A stretch of 64,000 bases of DNA from Leadbettera azotonutricia ZAS-9 (GCF_000214355.1 NC_015577.1:2781389-2845388), one strand, 5' to 3'. Shown: positions 51,111 to 60,927, counted from the stretch's first letter. Numbers and translations: made by a program. The notes: generated by a model not told the origin, from the sequence alone.

Positions 51111-51530
51111 ATGCGAAAAGAAAAATTTCTGATCCTTTCACTTGTCTCTGCATTGATGATGGCATGCGCCTCAAGCCCTGGTGAAATCCCTATGGATTTG
51201 ACTGCTGCCGAAATGGTTCAGCGGGCACAGGAAGCTTCGGACAAGAACCGTTACAATGTCTCCCTGGAATACTACGAAACCATACTCGACAGGTTCCAGA
51301 GCGACACGGAATATGTTTGCACCGCGGAATATGAAATAGCCTTCATCCATTATAAGCAGAAAAAATACCAGATTGCCAAAACAGAGTTCAATTCGCTCCT
51401 GGTCCGTTACGACAGCCCCGACGAAGAGCTCCTCCCTCCCCAGTTCAAGATCCTCTCCCTGAAAATCCTGGGGAATATTACAGAGATAGAAAACAAAAAG
51501 AACAAAAACAAGCCTACTGGGGAAGTATAA
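51111..51530 (+). CDS. Small TPR-like lipoprotein
   Basis: 139 aa. Signal peptide with lipobox ALMMAC (Cys ~19). Mature part carries about two helical repeats: AAEMVQRAQEASDKNRYNVSLEYYETILDRF and CTAEYEIAFIHYKQKKYQIAKTEFNSLLVRY, reminiscent of BamD-type TPR lipoproteins but shorter. Its 3' end overlaps the convergent vWA gene by 17 bases. Confidence 0.75.
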   Translation: MRKEKFLILSLVSALMMACASSPGEIPMDLTAAEMVQRAQEASDKNRYNVSLEYYETILDRFQSDTEYVCTAEYEIAFIHYKQKKYQIAKTEFNSLLVRYDSPDEELLPPQFKILSLKILGNITEIENKKNKNKPTGEV

Positions 51531-52614
51531 TAGCCGACACTTTCAAGTCTTTTGCGGAAATCGCCTCATCCACCATCTCCCTGGTGATCATCCCCCGGGG
51601 CCGGGGATGGGGCGGCGCGTCGCCTACCAGGATCATGACGCGGCTTTCAGCCTCCCAGGGGAATTTGGTTGCTCCTTCGTAGAGAGCCTCATAGACCGCT
51701 TCGGGGATATCCCCGCCGCCCCTGACCTGTATGGAGTTGAGGTTGCGCTGAAAAACTGCGAAATCGTCCGTGAAGGGCAGTACTTTGTTGATATATTCTT
51801 CAAAATAATCCTTGTAAAGCACCATGCCTATCCTGAAACTGGCAAAATCCGCAATAATCCCGCGGAACATGGGGATAATCCTGGTCCTGACTGCGGCGAT
51901 ATCGTCCTTCATGCTGGCGGTGGTATCCAGGCAAAGCACCAGGTCGAGGGTTTTGCCTTTCTCTTCTTCCAGGATGGTTTTGATGCGATCCACCAAATCG
52001 GCGGGGCCCGAGGAATAGACCAGGTACCCCCCGCCCTGGGCTATCTCATTGAAAGCCTCTTCGGTTTCCTTCATGTAATTCCCTTCCGGCGTCTCGGGGG
52101 GCTTCTGCGCCACATTGAGTATGAAGGGATTATCCTTGAAGCTCCCCCTGTAATCGCCATAAGGGAGATAAAAAGCCCGTATGTTCAAATACGTTCCGTT
52201 GGCTACATAAAATTCCCCATGGCGGGTGTTTTCGTAGCCGTAAAAAACAAGCCAGGGTATAAAGACATGGAAGGCTTCCCCCAATACAGGGTGCGGCTCG
52301 GGGGTGGAATCTATGAGGGAATGGATATTGTCCTCTTTGGGAATGGGGGCACCGTTAATGAGGCGCAGCTCATCCCCGTTCACCGCATTCCATTCGGCTG
52401 CCCTGTAGGCATAATTGTCCGAGCGGAGGGAAGGATCGCGGGTGGACTCTGTGAGAAGCACCGAAGAAATGCCGGGCTTTTTGCGTATAAAAAGATGGAA
52501 GCCCGAAGCGGTCTTTTGCTCTATTATAAGGTCCCCGCTCTGGAGGGATAGATCCTGGCTAAAGGCAGGAAGCGAGAGGAAGCAGAGCAAAAGGATGAGG
52601 CTTATCCGCTTCAT
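51514..52614 (-). CDS. Exported von Willebrand factor A-domain protein
   Basis: 366 aa. Signal peptide MKRISLILLLCFLSLPAFSQ. The N-terminal ~200 residues are not recognised (ARDPSLRSDNYAYRAAEWN...). A vWA domain occupies ~220-360: the MIDAS DxTxS in LDLVLCLDTTASMKDDI, then FRIGMVLYKDYFEEY, GGGDIPEAVYEALYEGA and RVMILVGDAPPHP. It likely acts in the periplasm as a metal-dependent binding protein. A promoter ends six bases before the ATG. Confidence 0.85.
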   Translation of the reverse strand: MKRISLILLLCFLSLPAFSQDLSLQSGDLIIEQKTASGFHLFIRKKPGISSVLLTESTRDPSLRSDNYAYRAAEWNAVNGDELRLINGAPIPKEDNIHSLIDSTPEPHPVLGEAFHVFIPWLVFYGYENTRHGEFYVANGTYLNIRAFYLPYGDYRGSFKDNPFILNVAQKPPETPEGNYMKETEEAFNEIAQGGGYLVYSSGPADLVDRIKTILEEEKGKTLDLVLCLDTTASMKDDIAAVRTRIIPMFRGIIADFASFRIGMVLYKDYFEEYINKVLPFTDDFAVFQRNLNSIQVRGGGDIPEAVYEALYEGATKFPWEAESRVMILVGDAPPHPRPRGMITREMVDEAISAKDLKVSAIILPQ

Positions 52615-52620
52615 ACTATA

Positions 52621-52648
52621 ATTATCGGAAGGAATGCTGTATTATCAA
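52621..52648 (-). promoter_or_regulatory. Promoter of the vWA gene, leaderless layout
   Basis: Minus strand: TTGATA (52648..52643), 16-bp spacer, GATAAT (52626..52621), then TATAGT and ATG 52614. One mismatch to consensus per hexamer. No Shine-Dalgarno. Confidence 0.55.
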
Positions 52649-52660
52649 AAAGGAATAATT

Positions 52661-53476
52661 ATGAGATCACCTAAAGAACTGTCCTTGGACACAAAACTTA
52701 TTGAAACCCTTGAAACCTTCAATCCCGGGGGAAAGGCCGTAAAAGGGGCCAAGCTCCTCCTGGAAGATGAAGAAATTCAGGCTACCCAGGAATATGCAAA
52801 CAATGTATCGATTGTACGCCTGGGTTATAATGACCACGGGCCTGTGCACATGCGTACTGTCACCCTTAACGCCGTTATCATGATGGGCCTTCTGCGCCAG
52901 GCAGGGATTAAGACCAGCCTCGAAAATGAAGACTGCGGCGATTTTGAAGATAGCCTTACAGCGGTTATCTTTGCGGCTATGCTCCACGATCTGGGCATGA
53001 GCGTGGGCCGGCAGGATCATGAACTCCACAGCATGTACCTTGCCTGCCCCATCATGTCGAGGCTGCTGCCCCAGGTTTACGCAGGGAATATACAGAAACA
53101 AGCCATAATCCGCTCCCTTGCCCTGGAAGGAATTTCAGGCCACATGGGCACTCGCACCATACATTCCCTCGAAGCCGGCGTCCTGCAGGTAGCAGATGGC
53201 GTTGACATGAAGAAGGGCAGGGCAAGGATCTCCATAGCCCTGAGCCAAAGCCCCAGAGTCGGGAACATTCACCAATATTCGGCCAATTCCATCGAAGAAG
53301 TCCGCATAGACAGGGGCGATGAAAAACCCATACGCATAGAAGTTGTCATGTCCAGTGAAGTGGGACTTTTCCAGGTAGAAGAAGTGCTTCTCGCAAAAAT
53401 CGCAGCCAGTACCGCCAAACCTCACATCGAATTGTACGCACAGGTGCAGGACGAAGCGCCAAAACGTTATCTGTAA
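52661..53476 (+). CDS. HD-superfamily phosphohydrolase
   Basis: About 271 aa from ATG 52661 with AAGGA upstream. HD pattern: YNDHGPVHMRTVTLNAV (first His), AAMLHDLGMSVGRQDHELHSMYLACPI (HD, then a second His), and later LEAGVLQVADGVDMKKGRARI. It resembles the uncharacterised HD hydrolases of COG3294. The C-terminal third (EVRIDRGDEKPIRIEVVMSSEVG) is beta-rich and could bind a ligand. It lies 15 bases upstream of the large hybrid kinase and is probably in its operon, hinting at nucleotide or signalling turnover. Confidence 0.8.
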   Translation: MRSPKELSLDTKLIETLETFNPGGKAVKGAKLLLEDEEIQATQEYANNVSIVRLGYNDHGPVHMRTVTLNAVIMMGLLRQAGIKTSLENEDCGDFEDSLTAVIFAAMLHDLGMSVGRQDHELHSMYLACPIMSRLLPQVYAGNIQKQAIIRSLALEGISGHMGTRTIHSLEAGVLQVADGVDMKKGRARISIALSQSPRVGNIHQYSANSIEEVRIDRGDEKPIRIEVVMSSEVGLFQVEEVLLAKIAASTAKPHIELYAQVQDEAPKRYL

Positions 53477-53491
53477 GCCAGGGGCAAATAA

Positions 53492-56404
53492 TTGCTGACC
53501 GAATACACGCTTTTTATTATCTCAATGATCATTGCTGCTATCCTCATGTATACCGTGGGCTTGCTTTGGTTTACCGACAGGGTGAACCGGCAAGTGAGGG
53601 GCCTCTTTGTGTCAGGCATAGCGCTTTGGTTCTGGACTGTCTTTTCGGCATTTGCCATGCTGGTCAAAGATACCCCCTATTACCCTTTCATTTATACGAT
53701 CAGGATAATTTTCCTGTCGATTTCGCCCTGGTGCTTCCTCTGGTTTATCCTGGAGCTTTCAGGTTCCACAGTTCTCAATTTCTTGCCGGTACGCATCATT
53801 TGCATCCTGATTCCTTTTGCGGATTCCATACTCCTTGCAACCAACCTGATACACCACAGGATTTACGCAGTATATCAATACCCTATTCCCATCTATGGCC
53901 CTGATTACATAATCCATGGCGTTATGGCCTATTCTGCCATGCTCTTCTGCGTCATTTTCATGTTTATCTATGTAATTAAAAACATGAAAGAAAAGCCCAT
54001 TGTACTTGCCCAGGGACTCGGTTTTCTGCTCCTCACGGGGGTTAATATTATTTATACTGCAAAGATAATTAATTTTGCCCATGACATCGGCCCTTACACA
54101 TTCTTTTTCATGTATATTCTTTTCGCATTCTCAACCCATCGTTCACGGCTGTTTAATTTCCGCACCCATTTGCTTAACAGTCTTTTTGAGACAAACCAGA
54201 ATGTCATGCTCATGGTGGACAGGGAAGGGTTTATCAGTGATATAAACAGCGCTTTTGCCGGCGTCTTCCCCGATTTTGAATTAAAGCCGAAACTCACGCA
54301 GGTTCATGAATTGCTGGATTATTTTAGCTCCCGGGCTATCTGGCAGCTTCCCAATACCCTTTTTGATGATATTGCGCGGAAGAATTTCAAGGGCGGCGAA
54401 TTCGCCATGGATTACGGTGAAGGGAAGCAAAGATCCTTCAGCGTATCCCGGCAATTTGCCTACTCGGAAAGGCCATCTTACGGCTATTCCATAGTAATCG
54501 CGGATATCTCAAGCTATCACTCCATGATCAACGAGATAAATGAACAGAACCAGACCCTTACCAGCTTAAAGGAGCTTGCGGAAACCGCTTCGCATGCAAA
54601 GAGCACATTCCTTGCAAACATGAGCCATGAGATCCGCACCCCCCTCAACGCCATCATAGGCCTGGGCGAAATGGAGCTGCAGAATGAACTTCCCGCAGGA
54701 ACCAGAGAGAATCTGCGGAAAATGCTCGGTTCGGGGAAAGTGCTCCTCAATATCATCAACGACATACTGGACATTTCCAAAATAGAGTCGGGACGTTTTG
54801 AGCTGGTTCCCGGGGAATACAATATCCCCAGCCTTATCAACGACACGGTGAGCATGAATATCATCCGCATTGGATCGAAGCCTATTACGTTTAAGCTTGA
54901 TCCGGACGGGAATTTGCCCATGAGGCTTTGGGGCGATGAACTAAGGGTAAGGCAGATACTCAATAATCTTCTTTCCAATGCCTTTAAATACACCCGCGAA
55001 GGCCAGGTAGAATTCAAAATAGGCGGGATACAGGAAGGGGACGATTACTGGCTCGAAGCATCGGTAAGCGACTCCGGCATAGGAATAAAAGAAGAGGACA
55101 TAGGCAAACTTTTTACCGAATACAGCCAGCTTGATACCAGGACCAACCGCTACATTGAAGGCACAGGCCTGGGCCTTGTTATTTGCAAGAACCTCGCAGA
55201 AATGATGAATGGCACTATTACTGTTAAAAGCACCTATGGTACGGGGAGCGTTTTCTCTGTCAGGATTAAGCAAAAGATCGTTGACGCCATCCCCCTGGGG
55301 AAGGAAGGCGCGGAGAATCTGCGTTATCTCCGCTTCCTTGAACAGGGGCAGGACAGGCGCAAGCGAAACCTCCCCAGGATTCGCATGCCTTACGCAAGGG
55401 TGCTGGTCGTGGACGATGTGGATACCAACCTCGATGTAGCCCGTGGCATGATGGCCCCCTATGATCTTACGATTGACTGCGTAGCCTCAGGCCCTGAAGC
55501 TATCAACCTGATACAAGAAGAAAAAAACATATACAACGCACTATTCATGGATCACATGATGCCCGGCATGGATGGCATAGAAGCAGTAAAGATCATACGG
55601 GAGATAAAATCCGAATATGCCAAAAACATACCGATTATAGCCCTCACCGCAAATGCCCTGGTGGGAAACGAAGACCTGTTTTTGCGAAACGGATTTCAGG
55701 CTTTCCTGCCAAAACCCATAGACATCATCAAGCTGGATTCGATCCTAAACCAGTGGGTACGGGACAAGTCAAAAGAAAAGGAGCAAGAGCCCATCCAAGA
55801 AAAGCAGGAGAAACCCATGCCGGAAAGGGGCTTGTTCAAAACTCCCCTTGAAGGCATGGACTTCTATCTCGGCCTCAAACGCTTTGCCGACAATGAGACT
55901 ACTTATGCCCAGGTGATCAAATCCTATGTGGATCATACCCCGCCGCTGCTGGAAAAACTGAAGAACCATACCGACCTTGCGGAATACGCTGTCACAGCCC
56001 ATGGCATCAAGGGCTCAAGCTACGGTATCTGCGCCGAGGCCATAGGCAAAAAAGCCGAAGAGCTTGAAGCGGCAGCCAAATCCAGTGACGCAGAAAAAGT
56101 CTCCGCCGAAACCGCAGGCTTTATCGCCTCGGCAGAAAAACTCATAGCCGGGCTCAAAGCCCTCCTCCCCGACACCCCTGCCCCCGAAGGCAAAGGCCGC
56201 CTCCCCTCCCCTGACAAAGCCCTGCTCCAAAAACTCCTCGATGCGGACAAAAACTTTGACCATACAGGAATGGAGAAGATCCTCGCGGAACTTGATAATT
56301 ACGAATACGAGTCCAACTCAGACCTCATCCCCTGGCTCAAACAGCAGATTGAGGAATTGGAATATGACGCAATACAGGACAAATTGACCGCGTTGCTGGG
56401 ATAA
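53492..56404 (+). CDS. Large 7TM hybrid histidine kinase (7TM-PAS-HisKA-HATPase-REC-Hpt)
   Basis: 970 aa from TTG 53492 (CAGGGG upstream). Seven hydrophobic helices (~5-220) of the His_kin_7TM type; a PAS-like part (~225-345); HisKA with His ~379 in LANMSHEIRTPLNAIIG; ATPase boxes NNLLSNAFKYTREG, DSGIGIKEED, EGTGLGLVICKN; receiver with Asp ~687 in FMDHMMPGMDG; C-terminal Hpt with His ~837 in AHGIKGSSYGICAEAIG. All phosphorelay modules are thus in one chain and the signal can leave by the Hpt to a separate regulator. Ends next to the convergent tyrS. Confidence 0.9.
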   Translation: MLTEYTLFIISMIIAAILMYTVGLLWFTDRVNRQVRGLFVSGIALWFWTVFSAFAMLVKDTPYYPFIYTIRIIFLSISPWCFLWFILELSGSTVLNFLPVRIICILIPFADSILLATNLIHHRIYAVYQYPIPIYGPDYIIHGVMAYSAMLFCVIFMFIYVIKNMKEKPIVLAQGLGFLLLTGVNIIYTAKIINFAHDIGPYTFFFMYILFAFSTHRSRLFNFRTHLLNSLFETNQNVMLMVDREGFISDINSAFAGVFPDFELKPKLTQVHELLDYFSSRAIWQLPNTLFDDIARKNFKGGEFAMDYGEGKQRSFSVSRQFAYSERPSYGYSIVIADISSYHSMINEINEQNQTLTSLKELAETASHAKSTFLANMSHEIRTPLNAIIGLGEMELQNELPAGTRENLRKMLGSGKVLLNIINDILDISKIESGRFELVPGEYNIPSLINDTVSMNIIRIGSKPITFKLDPDGNLPMRLWGDELRVRQILNNLLSNAFKYTREGQVEFKIGGIQEGDDYWLEASVSDSGIGIKEEDIGKLFTEYSQLDTRTNRYIEGTGLGLVICKNLAEMMNGTITVKSTYGTGSVFSVRIKQKIVDAIPLGKEGAENLRYLRFLEQGQDRRKRNLPRIRMPYARVLVVDDVDTNLDVARGMMAPYDLTIDCVASGPEAINLIQEEKNIYNALFMDHMMPGMDGIEAVKIIREIKSEYAKNIPIIALTANALVGNEDLFLRNGFQAFLPKPIDIIKLDSILNQWVRDKSKEKEQEPIQEKQEKPMPERGLFKTPLEGMDFYLGLKRFADNETTYAQVIKSYVDHTPPLLEKLKNHTDLAEYAVTAHGIKGSSYGICAEAIGKKAEELEAAAKSSDAEKVSAETAGFIASAEKLIAGLKALLPDTPAPEGKGRLPSPDKALLQKLLDADKNFDHTGMEKILAELDNYEYESNSDLIPWLKQQIEELEYDAIQDKLTALLG

Positions 56405-56406
56405 TT

Positions 56407-57651
56407 TTATTTTGCCATAACCCGGCAATACCGTTTTTTGCCTGCCCTAAGTATCAGCTCGCCGTCCCCGTCAAGGTACAAAGCTGTAATGGAAGCGCCC
56501 ACATCGGCAATAGCCTCAAGGTCAGAGCCGGCTTTGGATACGAAGGCGCCCCCCTGCTGGACAAGACGGCGGGCTTCGCTCTTGGTGGGGGCAAGGCCAG
56601 CATCGGTGAAGATGTCCACTATGTTATAGCCAGCTTCGAATTTGGACCTGGGGAACTCGGCTTTTGGCATGGCGGATTTGTCGCCGCCGGAACCTCCGAA
56701 GCTGGCACGGGCGCCGGCAAGGGCTTTGTCGGCTTCGTCTTTGCCGTGGATCAGGGCGGTCACTTCCCAGGCAAGGCGTTCCTTGGCTTCGTTGGGGTTC
56801 TTGCCCTGGGCGCAGAGCGATTCGCATTCCCCGACAGGGAGGAATGTGAACATGAGGAGGAAACGGCGTATGTCTGCGTCCTGGATATTCCGCCAGTATT
56901 GGAAAAATTCGTAGGGGGAAGTGATTTTGGGGTTAAGGAAAATAGCGCCCTTTTCGGTCTTGCCCATCTTCTTACCGTCGGAAGTGGTAACCAGGGGGAA
57001 GGTCATGCCGTACACCTCTGCCCCTTCGATACGGCGTATGAGGTCGGCGCCAGCGACAATGTTGCCCCACTGGTCATCCCCGCCGATCTGGAGACGGCAG
57101 CCGTAGCGTTTGTGAAGCTGGAGGAAGTCATAGCTCTGGAGAAGCTGGTAATTGAATTCGATAAATGAAAGGCCCGTCTCCATACGAAGCTTGTAGGCTT
57201 CGAAACTGAGCATGCGGTTTACCGAGAAATGGCTCCCGATTTCCCGTAAAAAGTCGATATAGTTGAGGGTCGCGAGCCAGTCCTTGTTGTTGGCAAACTG
57301 CACCTTCTTTTCGTCAGCACCCAGAAAGCGCTCAAGCTGAGCCCTGATTAAAGCAGCATTGGCATCAAGGGTTTCGTAGCTCAAAATTTTCCGCATCTCG
57401 GTCTTCCCCGAAGGGTCGCCGATGCGGGCAGTCCCCCCGCCGATGAGGGCGATGAATTTATGCCCCGCTGCCAAAAGATGGCGGCAGGCAAAGAAGGGAA
57501 CCATGTGCCCAATGTGCAAGCTTGGACCAGTAGGATCAGTGCCTTCATAAAAAGTCACCGGCCCTTCATCCATTAAACGCGAAAGCCCCTCCACATCGCT
57601 GCACTGCTGAAAAAAGCCGCGAACCTTTAAATTCTCCAGAGCCGGATTCAT
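56407..57651 (-). CDS. tyrS: Tyrosyl-tRNA synthetase
   Basis: 414 aa. HIGH motif in GPSLHIGHMVPFF; NYQLLQSYDFLQL and GGDDQWGNIVAG for tyrosine and tRNA binding; KMSKS-like KMGKTEKGA; C-terminal S4 RNA-binding domain (VDIFTDAGLAPTKSEARRLVQQGGAF). KMGKT rather than KMSKS is seen in some bacterial TyrS. Preceded by AAGGAAG. Charges tRNA-Tyr. Confidence 0.95.
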   Translation of the reverse strand: MNPALENLKVRGFFQQCSDVEGLSRLMDEGPVTFYEGTDPTGPSLHIGHMVPFFACRHLLAAGHKFIALIGGGTARIGDPSGKTEMRKILSYETLDANAALIRAQLERFLGADEKKVQFANNKDWLATLNYIDFLREIGSHFSVNRMLSFEAYKLRMETGLSFIEFNYQLLQSYDFLQLHKRYGCRLQIGGDDQWGNIVAGADLIRRIEGAEVYGMTFPLVTTSDGKKMGKTEKGAIFLNPKITSPYEFFQYWRNIQDADIRRFLLMFTFLPVGECESLCAQGKNPNEAKERLAWEVTALIHGKDEADKALAGARASFGGSGGDKSAMPKAEFPRSKFEAGYNIVDIFTDAGLAPTKSEARRLVQQGGAFVSKAGSDLEAIADVGASITALYLDGDGELILRAGKKRYCRVMAK

Positions 57652-57712
57652 AAAACACTTCCTTGAACAAAATGTGCCAAGAATATACCATAAATCTTAA
57701 AGGGAGTTAACC

Positions 57713-58102
57713 ATGCAATTCAACGGAATACACCACATCGGCCTTCTCGTAAAGGACAGCCAGAAAAGCCTCGATTTTTACACCAAAGGTCTGGGGGGAA
57801 CCCAGATCTTCTCCTTCCCCATGGGCGACAGCGGCAAGACCATCTACCTTGTAGACTTGGGCGGCAATGCCACAGTAGAACTCATCCCCCGGGGCACAGG
57901 CGAAGAGGAGAAAGAAGCCCATTGGGCGCACGTAGCAGTCAACACTGCCGACGCCAAAGCCGCCTACGAAAAGGCCCTCAAAGCAGGAGCCATCTCGCAA
58001 AGCGAGCCCAAGGAAGGCAAGCTCGGCACAATGACGGTGATCAACCCCTTTGTGCGGGGGCCGGATAACGAGGTGATTGAGTTTTTTCAGATAGTGAAGT
58101 GA
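57713..58102 (+). CDS. VOC (glyoxalase/dioxygenase) superfamily protein
   Basis: 129 aa with the two beta-alpha-beta-beta-beta modules of the vicinal oxygen chelate fold: FNGIHHIGLLVKDSQKSLDFYTKGLG and HWAHVAVNTADAKAAYEKALKAGA, ending GPDNEVIEFFQIVK. Candidate metal ligands are His ~7, Glu ~56, His ~69-72 and Glu ~124. This is the lactoylglutathione-lyase-like type; the substrate is not known. GGGAG precedes the ATG. Confidence 0.85.
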   Translation: MQFNGIHHIGLLVKDSQKSLDFYTKGLGGTQIFSFPMGDSGKTIYLVDLGGNATVELIPRGTGEEEKEAHWAHVAVNTADAKAAYEKALKAGAISQSEPKEGKLGTMTVINPFVRGPDNEVIEFFQIVK

Positions 58103-58159
58103 ATCGCGATTTGCATTTAGAAGTACCTCGATGATTGATGCCGCCCATGCCGGGCGCAC

Positions 58160-58194
58160 AAAAAAAGAGCCGGAACATGTCCGGCCCTTTTTTT
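58160..58194. terminator. Bidirectional terminator between VOC gene and ppdK
   Basis: AAAAAAAG-A-GCCGG / CCGGC-C-CTTTTTTT with a 7-base loop; seven A on one side and seven T on the other allow it to end transcription from both convergent genes. Confidence 0.85.
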
Positions 58195-58227
58195 GTCTTT
58201 ACAATTACAATTAACAGAAAAACAGGC

Positions 58228-60912
58228 TTACGCCCCGGCCTTCTCCAATTCCGCCTGGGCCACTGCCAATAAGGCGATGGGCACCGAGTAGGGGGAGCAG
58301 GAAACATAGTTGAGGCCGGCTTCCATGCAGAACCTTACGTTGGCGGGGTTGGCGCCGTGTTCGCCGCAGAGACCGCATACGAGGTCGGGCCTTGTAAGGC
58401 GGCCGCGCTCGGTAGCCAGGGCAATCAGTTCCTTCACCCGGGAATCCAGGGTGCTGAAGGGATTGCCCACGATGAGGTCGAAGAGAGTATAGTCGGGCAT
58501 GAAGGCGGTGAAGTCGTCGCGGGAGATACCCAGAGTAGTCTGGGTAAGGTCGTTGGTGCCAAAGCTGAAGAAACGGCCGTACTTGGCGATTTCCCCGGCC
58601 CCGAGGGCCGCGGCAGGCAGCTCAATCATGGTGCCTATGGAATACTCTACAGGCTTTGCTTTCTTGGACTTGCGAAGTTCTTCTTCGATATCCACGATGC
58701 CCACATAATTGTTGCCTTCGATCTTCTTGCCATAGGCAATCAACTTGAGTTCCGACGCATTCATCACGATGGGAACCATGATTTCAGGCTGGGCGTCCAC
58801 GCCTTCGGAGCGGAGCTTGTAGGCTGCTTCGAAGATGGCCCTAATCTGCATAGCGTAGATCTCAGGGTAAGAAACAGCAATGCGGCAGCCCCGGTGGCCC
58901 AGCATGGGGTTAAACTCGTGAAGAGCTTCCACACTGGCGGCGATTTCCGCTTTGGAAATCTTCACCTTCTTGGACTTTTGCATGTGGGCAATGAGGCCCG
59001 CTGTTTCATCATCGTTGTGGGGCATAAATTCATGGAGAGGCGAATCGAGGAGCCTTATGGTAACCTCTTTCCCTGCCATGGCCTTCATGATGCCATAAAA
59101 ATCTTCCCGCTGCATAACCTGAAGCTTGTCCAGGGCTTTCTGCCTCTCCTTGGGATTGGTAGAAAGGAGCATCTCGCGGAACACGTTGATGCGCTCGGCC
59201 TTGAAGAACATGTGCTCGGTGCGGCAAAGGCCCACGCCGTCTGCGCCGAAGCTCAGAGCCAGGGCAGCGTCGCGGGGAGTGTCCGCATTGCAGCGCACAT
59301 TGAATTTCTTAATGAAGGTCTTGGATATGGCAATAAAGTCCAGAAGGCCCGACTCTTCGGGATCAGGCTCGATAAGGGTTGCGGTTCCCGAGTAGACCAT
59401 GGACTCACCGTAGAAAGGCACCTGAAGGGTGATATAATCGCCCTCGGAGAATGCAAAGCTTCCCAGGCTGGCTTTCTTTCCCTTGATTTTGAGATCAGGA
59501 GCCACCAGGGATACTTTTCCATATTGCCGGGCAACTACCGAGGCGTGGGCTGAATAGCCCCCTTCCGCGGTGAGCACTCCGGTACTTACTTCGATGGCTT
59601 TGACATCTTCGGCAAAGGAAGATTCGGCTACCAGAATGCAACGGCTATCCTCGCCCTTTTGGATAGCCAGTTTCTTGGCTTCCAGGAGGGAATCGGTGGT
59701 AAAATATACCCGGCCTATGGCAGCTCCCGGGGCGCCTGCTATGCCGCCCTTCCACGATTTGAAGCCTTTGACGCTGTCAGGATCAATAATGGGGTGGAGA
59801 ATTTCATTGAGCCTGAGAGGCTCGATGGATTTGACCACATAGGCGTTGTTCACCACCTTGCGTTTGGCAAGATCCAGAAGGAGCCTGATGTCGGACTGGG
59901 TGGATTTCTGGGCCACTTGGCGCTGTTCAATCAGCCAGAGCTTGTCTTTCTCTATGGTAAAGCGGACCTGGCGGATTTCCTTGAACTTGTCTTCAAGTAT
60001 CCGGGCAATTTTCTGGAGTTCCTTGAGGTGCTTGTCGCCGACCTTGGAAATATCCTGGCCCGAAGCCCCAATCTCGTTGAACTTGCCCCGGAAAAATTTG
60101 CCCTGAAGCTTATTGTCCCCGGTAACCACATTGCGGCTGAAAAAGTCGCCGGAGCAGGAATCCTTGCCATAGTTCCCATAGACCATGGGGGCGATCATGA
60201 GGGCGGTATCGTTGTCGTTCTGATCGTCCATTTGGAACATGCGGGAAATTTCGCTCAGCGTAAGGAGAAGCTGTTCTTCGGCGCTGTCGAAGAAACCCTT
60301 GGGGAAGTACTTGGCGTAGTCTTCCATATAATCTTCTGCGGATTTGGGAACAACTTTAACGACCTTGGCTTTTTTCTCGCTCGCAAGCTCATTTGACGGG
60401 CCGTGGATGCCAAGGGCATCGTCCAGGCTGCGCAGAACTCCGGTGATTTCTTCAAGGGCTTTGGTATTGTCTTCAAGCTCCTTGATGCGCTCTTCAATCT
60501 TGAGCATTCCCCGGACAAGGAAAAGCACTTCGTGGGCTGCAAAATCCTTGCCTACCCAGTTGGCAAAACCCTTGATGGTGGTTTTTGCAAGGCCGAAGTT
60601 GTGGAGGGTCGGATAGTTTGTTACAACCAGGTTTGAGGATATAACCACTTTGACCAGCATGGGGTTTTCTGCGTCCCCATACTTCTTTCCCACTATGCCC
60701 GCGCATTTGTCCAGCAGGGATTTTATATCTTTTTTGACCTCGGCAACTTTTAACCCCGAAGCAATATCCGTATCAAGAATAAAGCCGGGCAGAATGGGAA
60801 AGCCCAATTCCGCAAATTCGTTGGCCTGGCGCCCGCGAATCCCCAATTTCTCGCTTTCGATCTTCTTGGGGATGACATCTATTTGGCTAAAAAAATGTAT
60901 TCTGTTATCCAT
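58228..60912 (-). CDS. ppdK: Pyruvate phosphate dikinase
   Basis: 894 aa. Swivel-domain His ~456 in TAEGGYSAHASVVARQYG; PEP-binding barrel with GADGVGLCRTEHMFF, NPMLGHRGCRIAVSYPEIYAMQ, GTMIELPAAALGAGEIAKYGRFFSFGTNDLTQTTLG and catalytic Cys in VCGLCGEHGANPANV. The ATP-grasp N-terminus is unlike plant or Clostridium PPDK (opens FFSQIDVIPKKIESEKLGIRGRQANEFAELGFPILPG) and contains a long helical part (~130-200). Interconverts pyruvate, ATP and Pi with PEP, AMP and PPi. It lies 15 bases after the HPr-like gene, in the order I recall for T. pallidum. Confidence 0.93.
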   Translation of the reverse strand: MDNRIHFFSQIDVIPKKIESEKLGIRGRQANEFAELGFPILPGFILDTDIASGLKVAEVKKDIKSLLDKCAGIVGKKYGDAENPMLVKVVISSNLVVTNYPTLHNFGLAKTTIKGFANWVGKDFAAHEVLFLVRGMLKIEERIKELEDNTKALEEITGVLRSLDDALGIHGPSNELASEKKAKVVKVVPKSAEDYMEDYAKYFPKGFFDSAEEQLLLTLSEISRMFQMDDQNDNDTALMIAPMVYGNYGKDSCSGDFFSRNVVTGDNKLQGKFFRGKFNEIGASGQDISKVGDKHLKELQKIARILEDKFKEIRQVRFTIEKDKLWLIEQRQVAQKSTQSDIRLLLDLAKRKVVNNAYVVKSIEPLRLNEILHPIIDPDSVKGFKSWKGGIAGAPGAAIGRVYFTTDSLLEAKKLAIQKGEDSRCILVAESSFAEDVKAIEVSTGVLTAEGGYSAHASVVARQYGKVSLVAPDLKIKGKKASLGSFAFSEGDYITLQVPFYGESMVYSGTATLIEPDPEESGLLDFIAISKTFIKKFNVRCNADTPRDAALALSFGADGVGLCRTEHMFFKAERINVFREMLLSTNPKERQKALDKLQVMQREDFYGIMKAMAGKEVTIRLLDSPLHEFMPHNDDETAGLIAHMQKSKKVKISKAEIAASVEALHEFNPMLGHRGCRIAVSYPEIYAMQIRAIFEAAYKLRSEGVDAQPEIMVPIVMNASELKLIAYGKKIEGNNYVGIVDIEEELRKSKKAKPVEYSIGTMIELPAAALGAGEIAKYGRFFSFGTNDLTQTTLGISRDDFTAFMPDYTLFDLIVGNPFSTLDSRVKELIALATERGRLTRPDLVCGLCGEHGANPANVRFCMEAGLNYVSCSPYSVPIALLAVAQAELEKAGA

Positions 60913-60927
60913 GTGTTTACCTCACGC

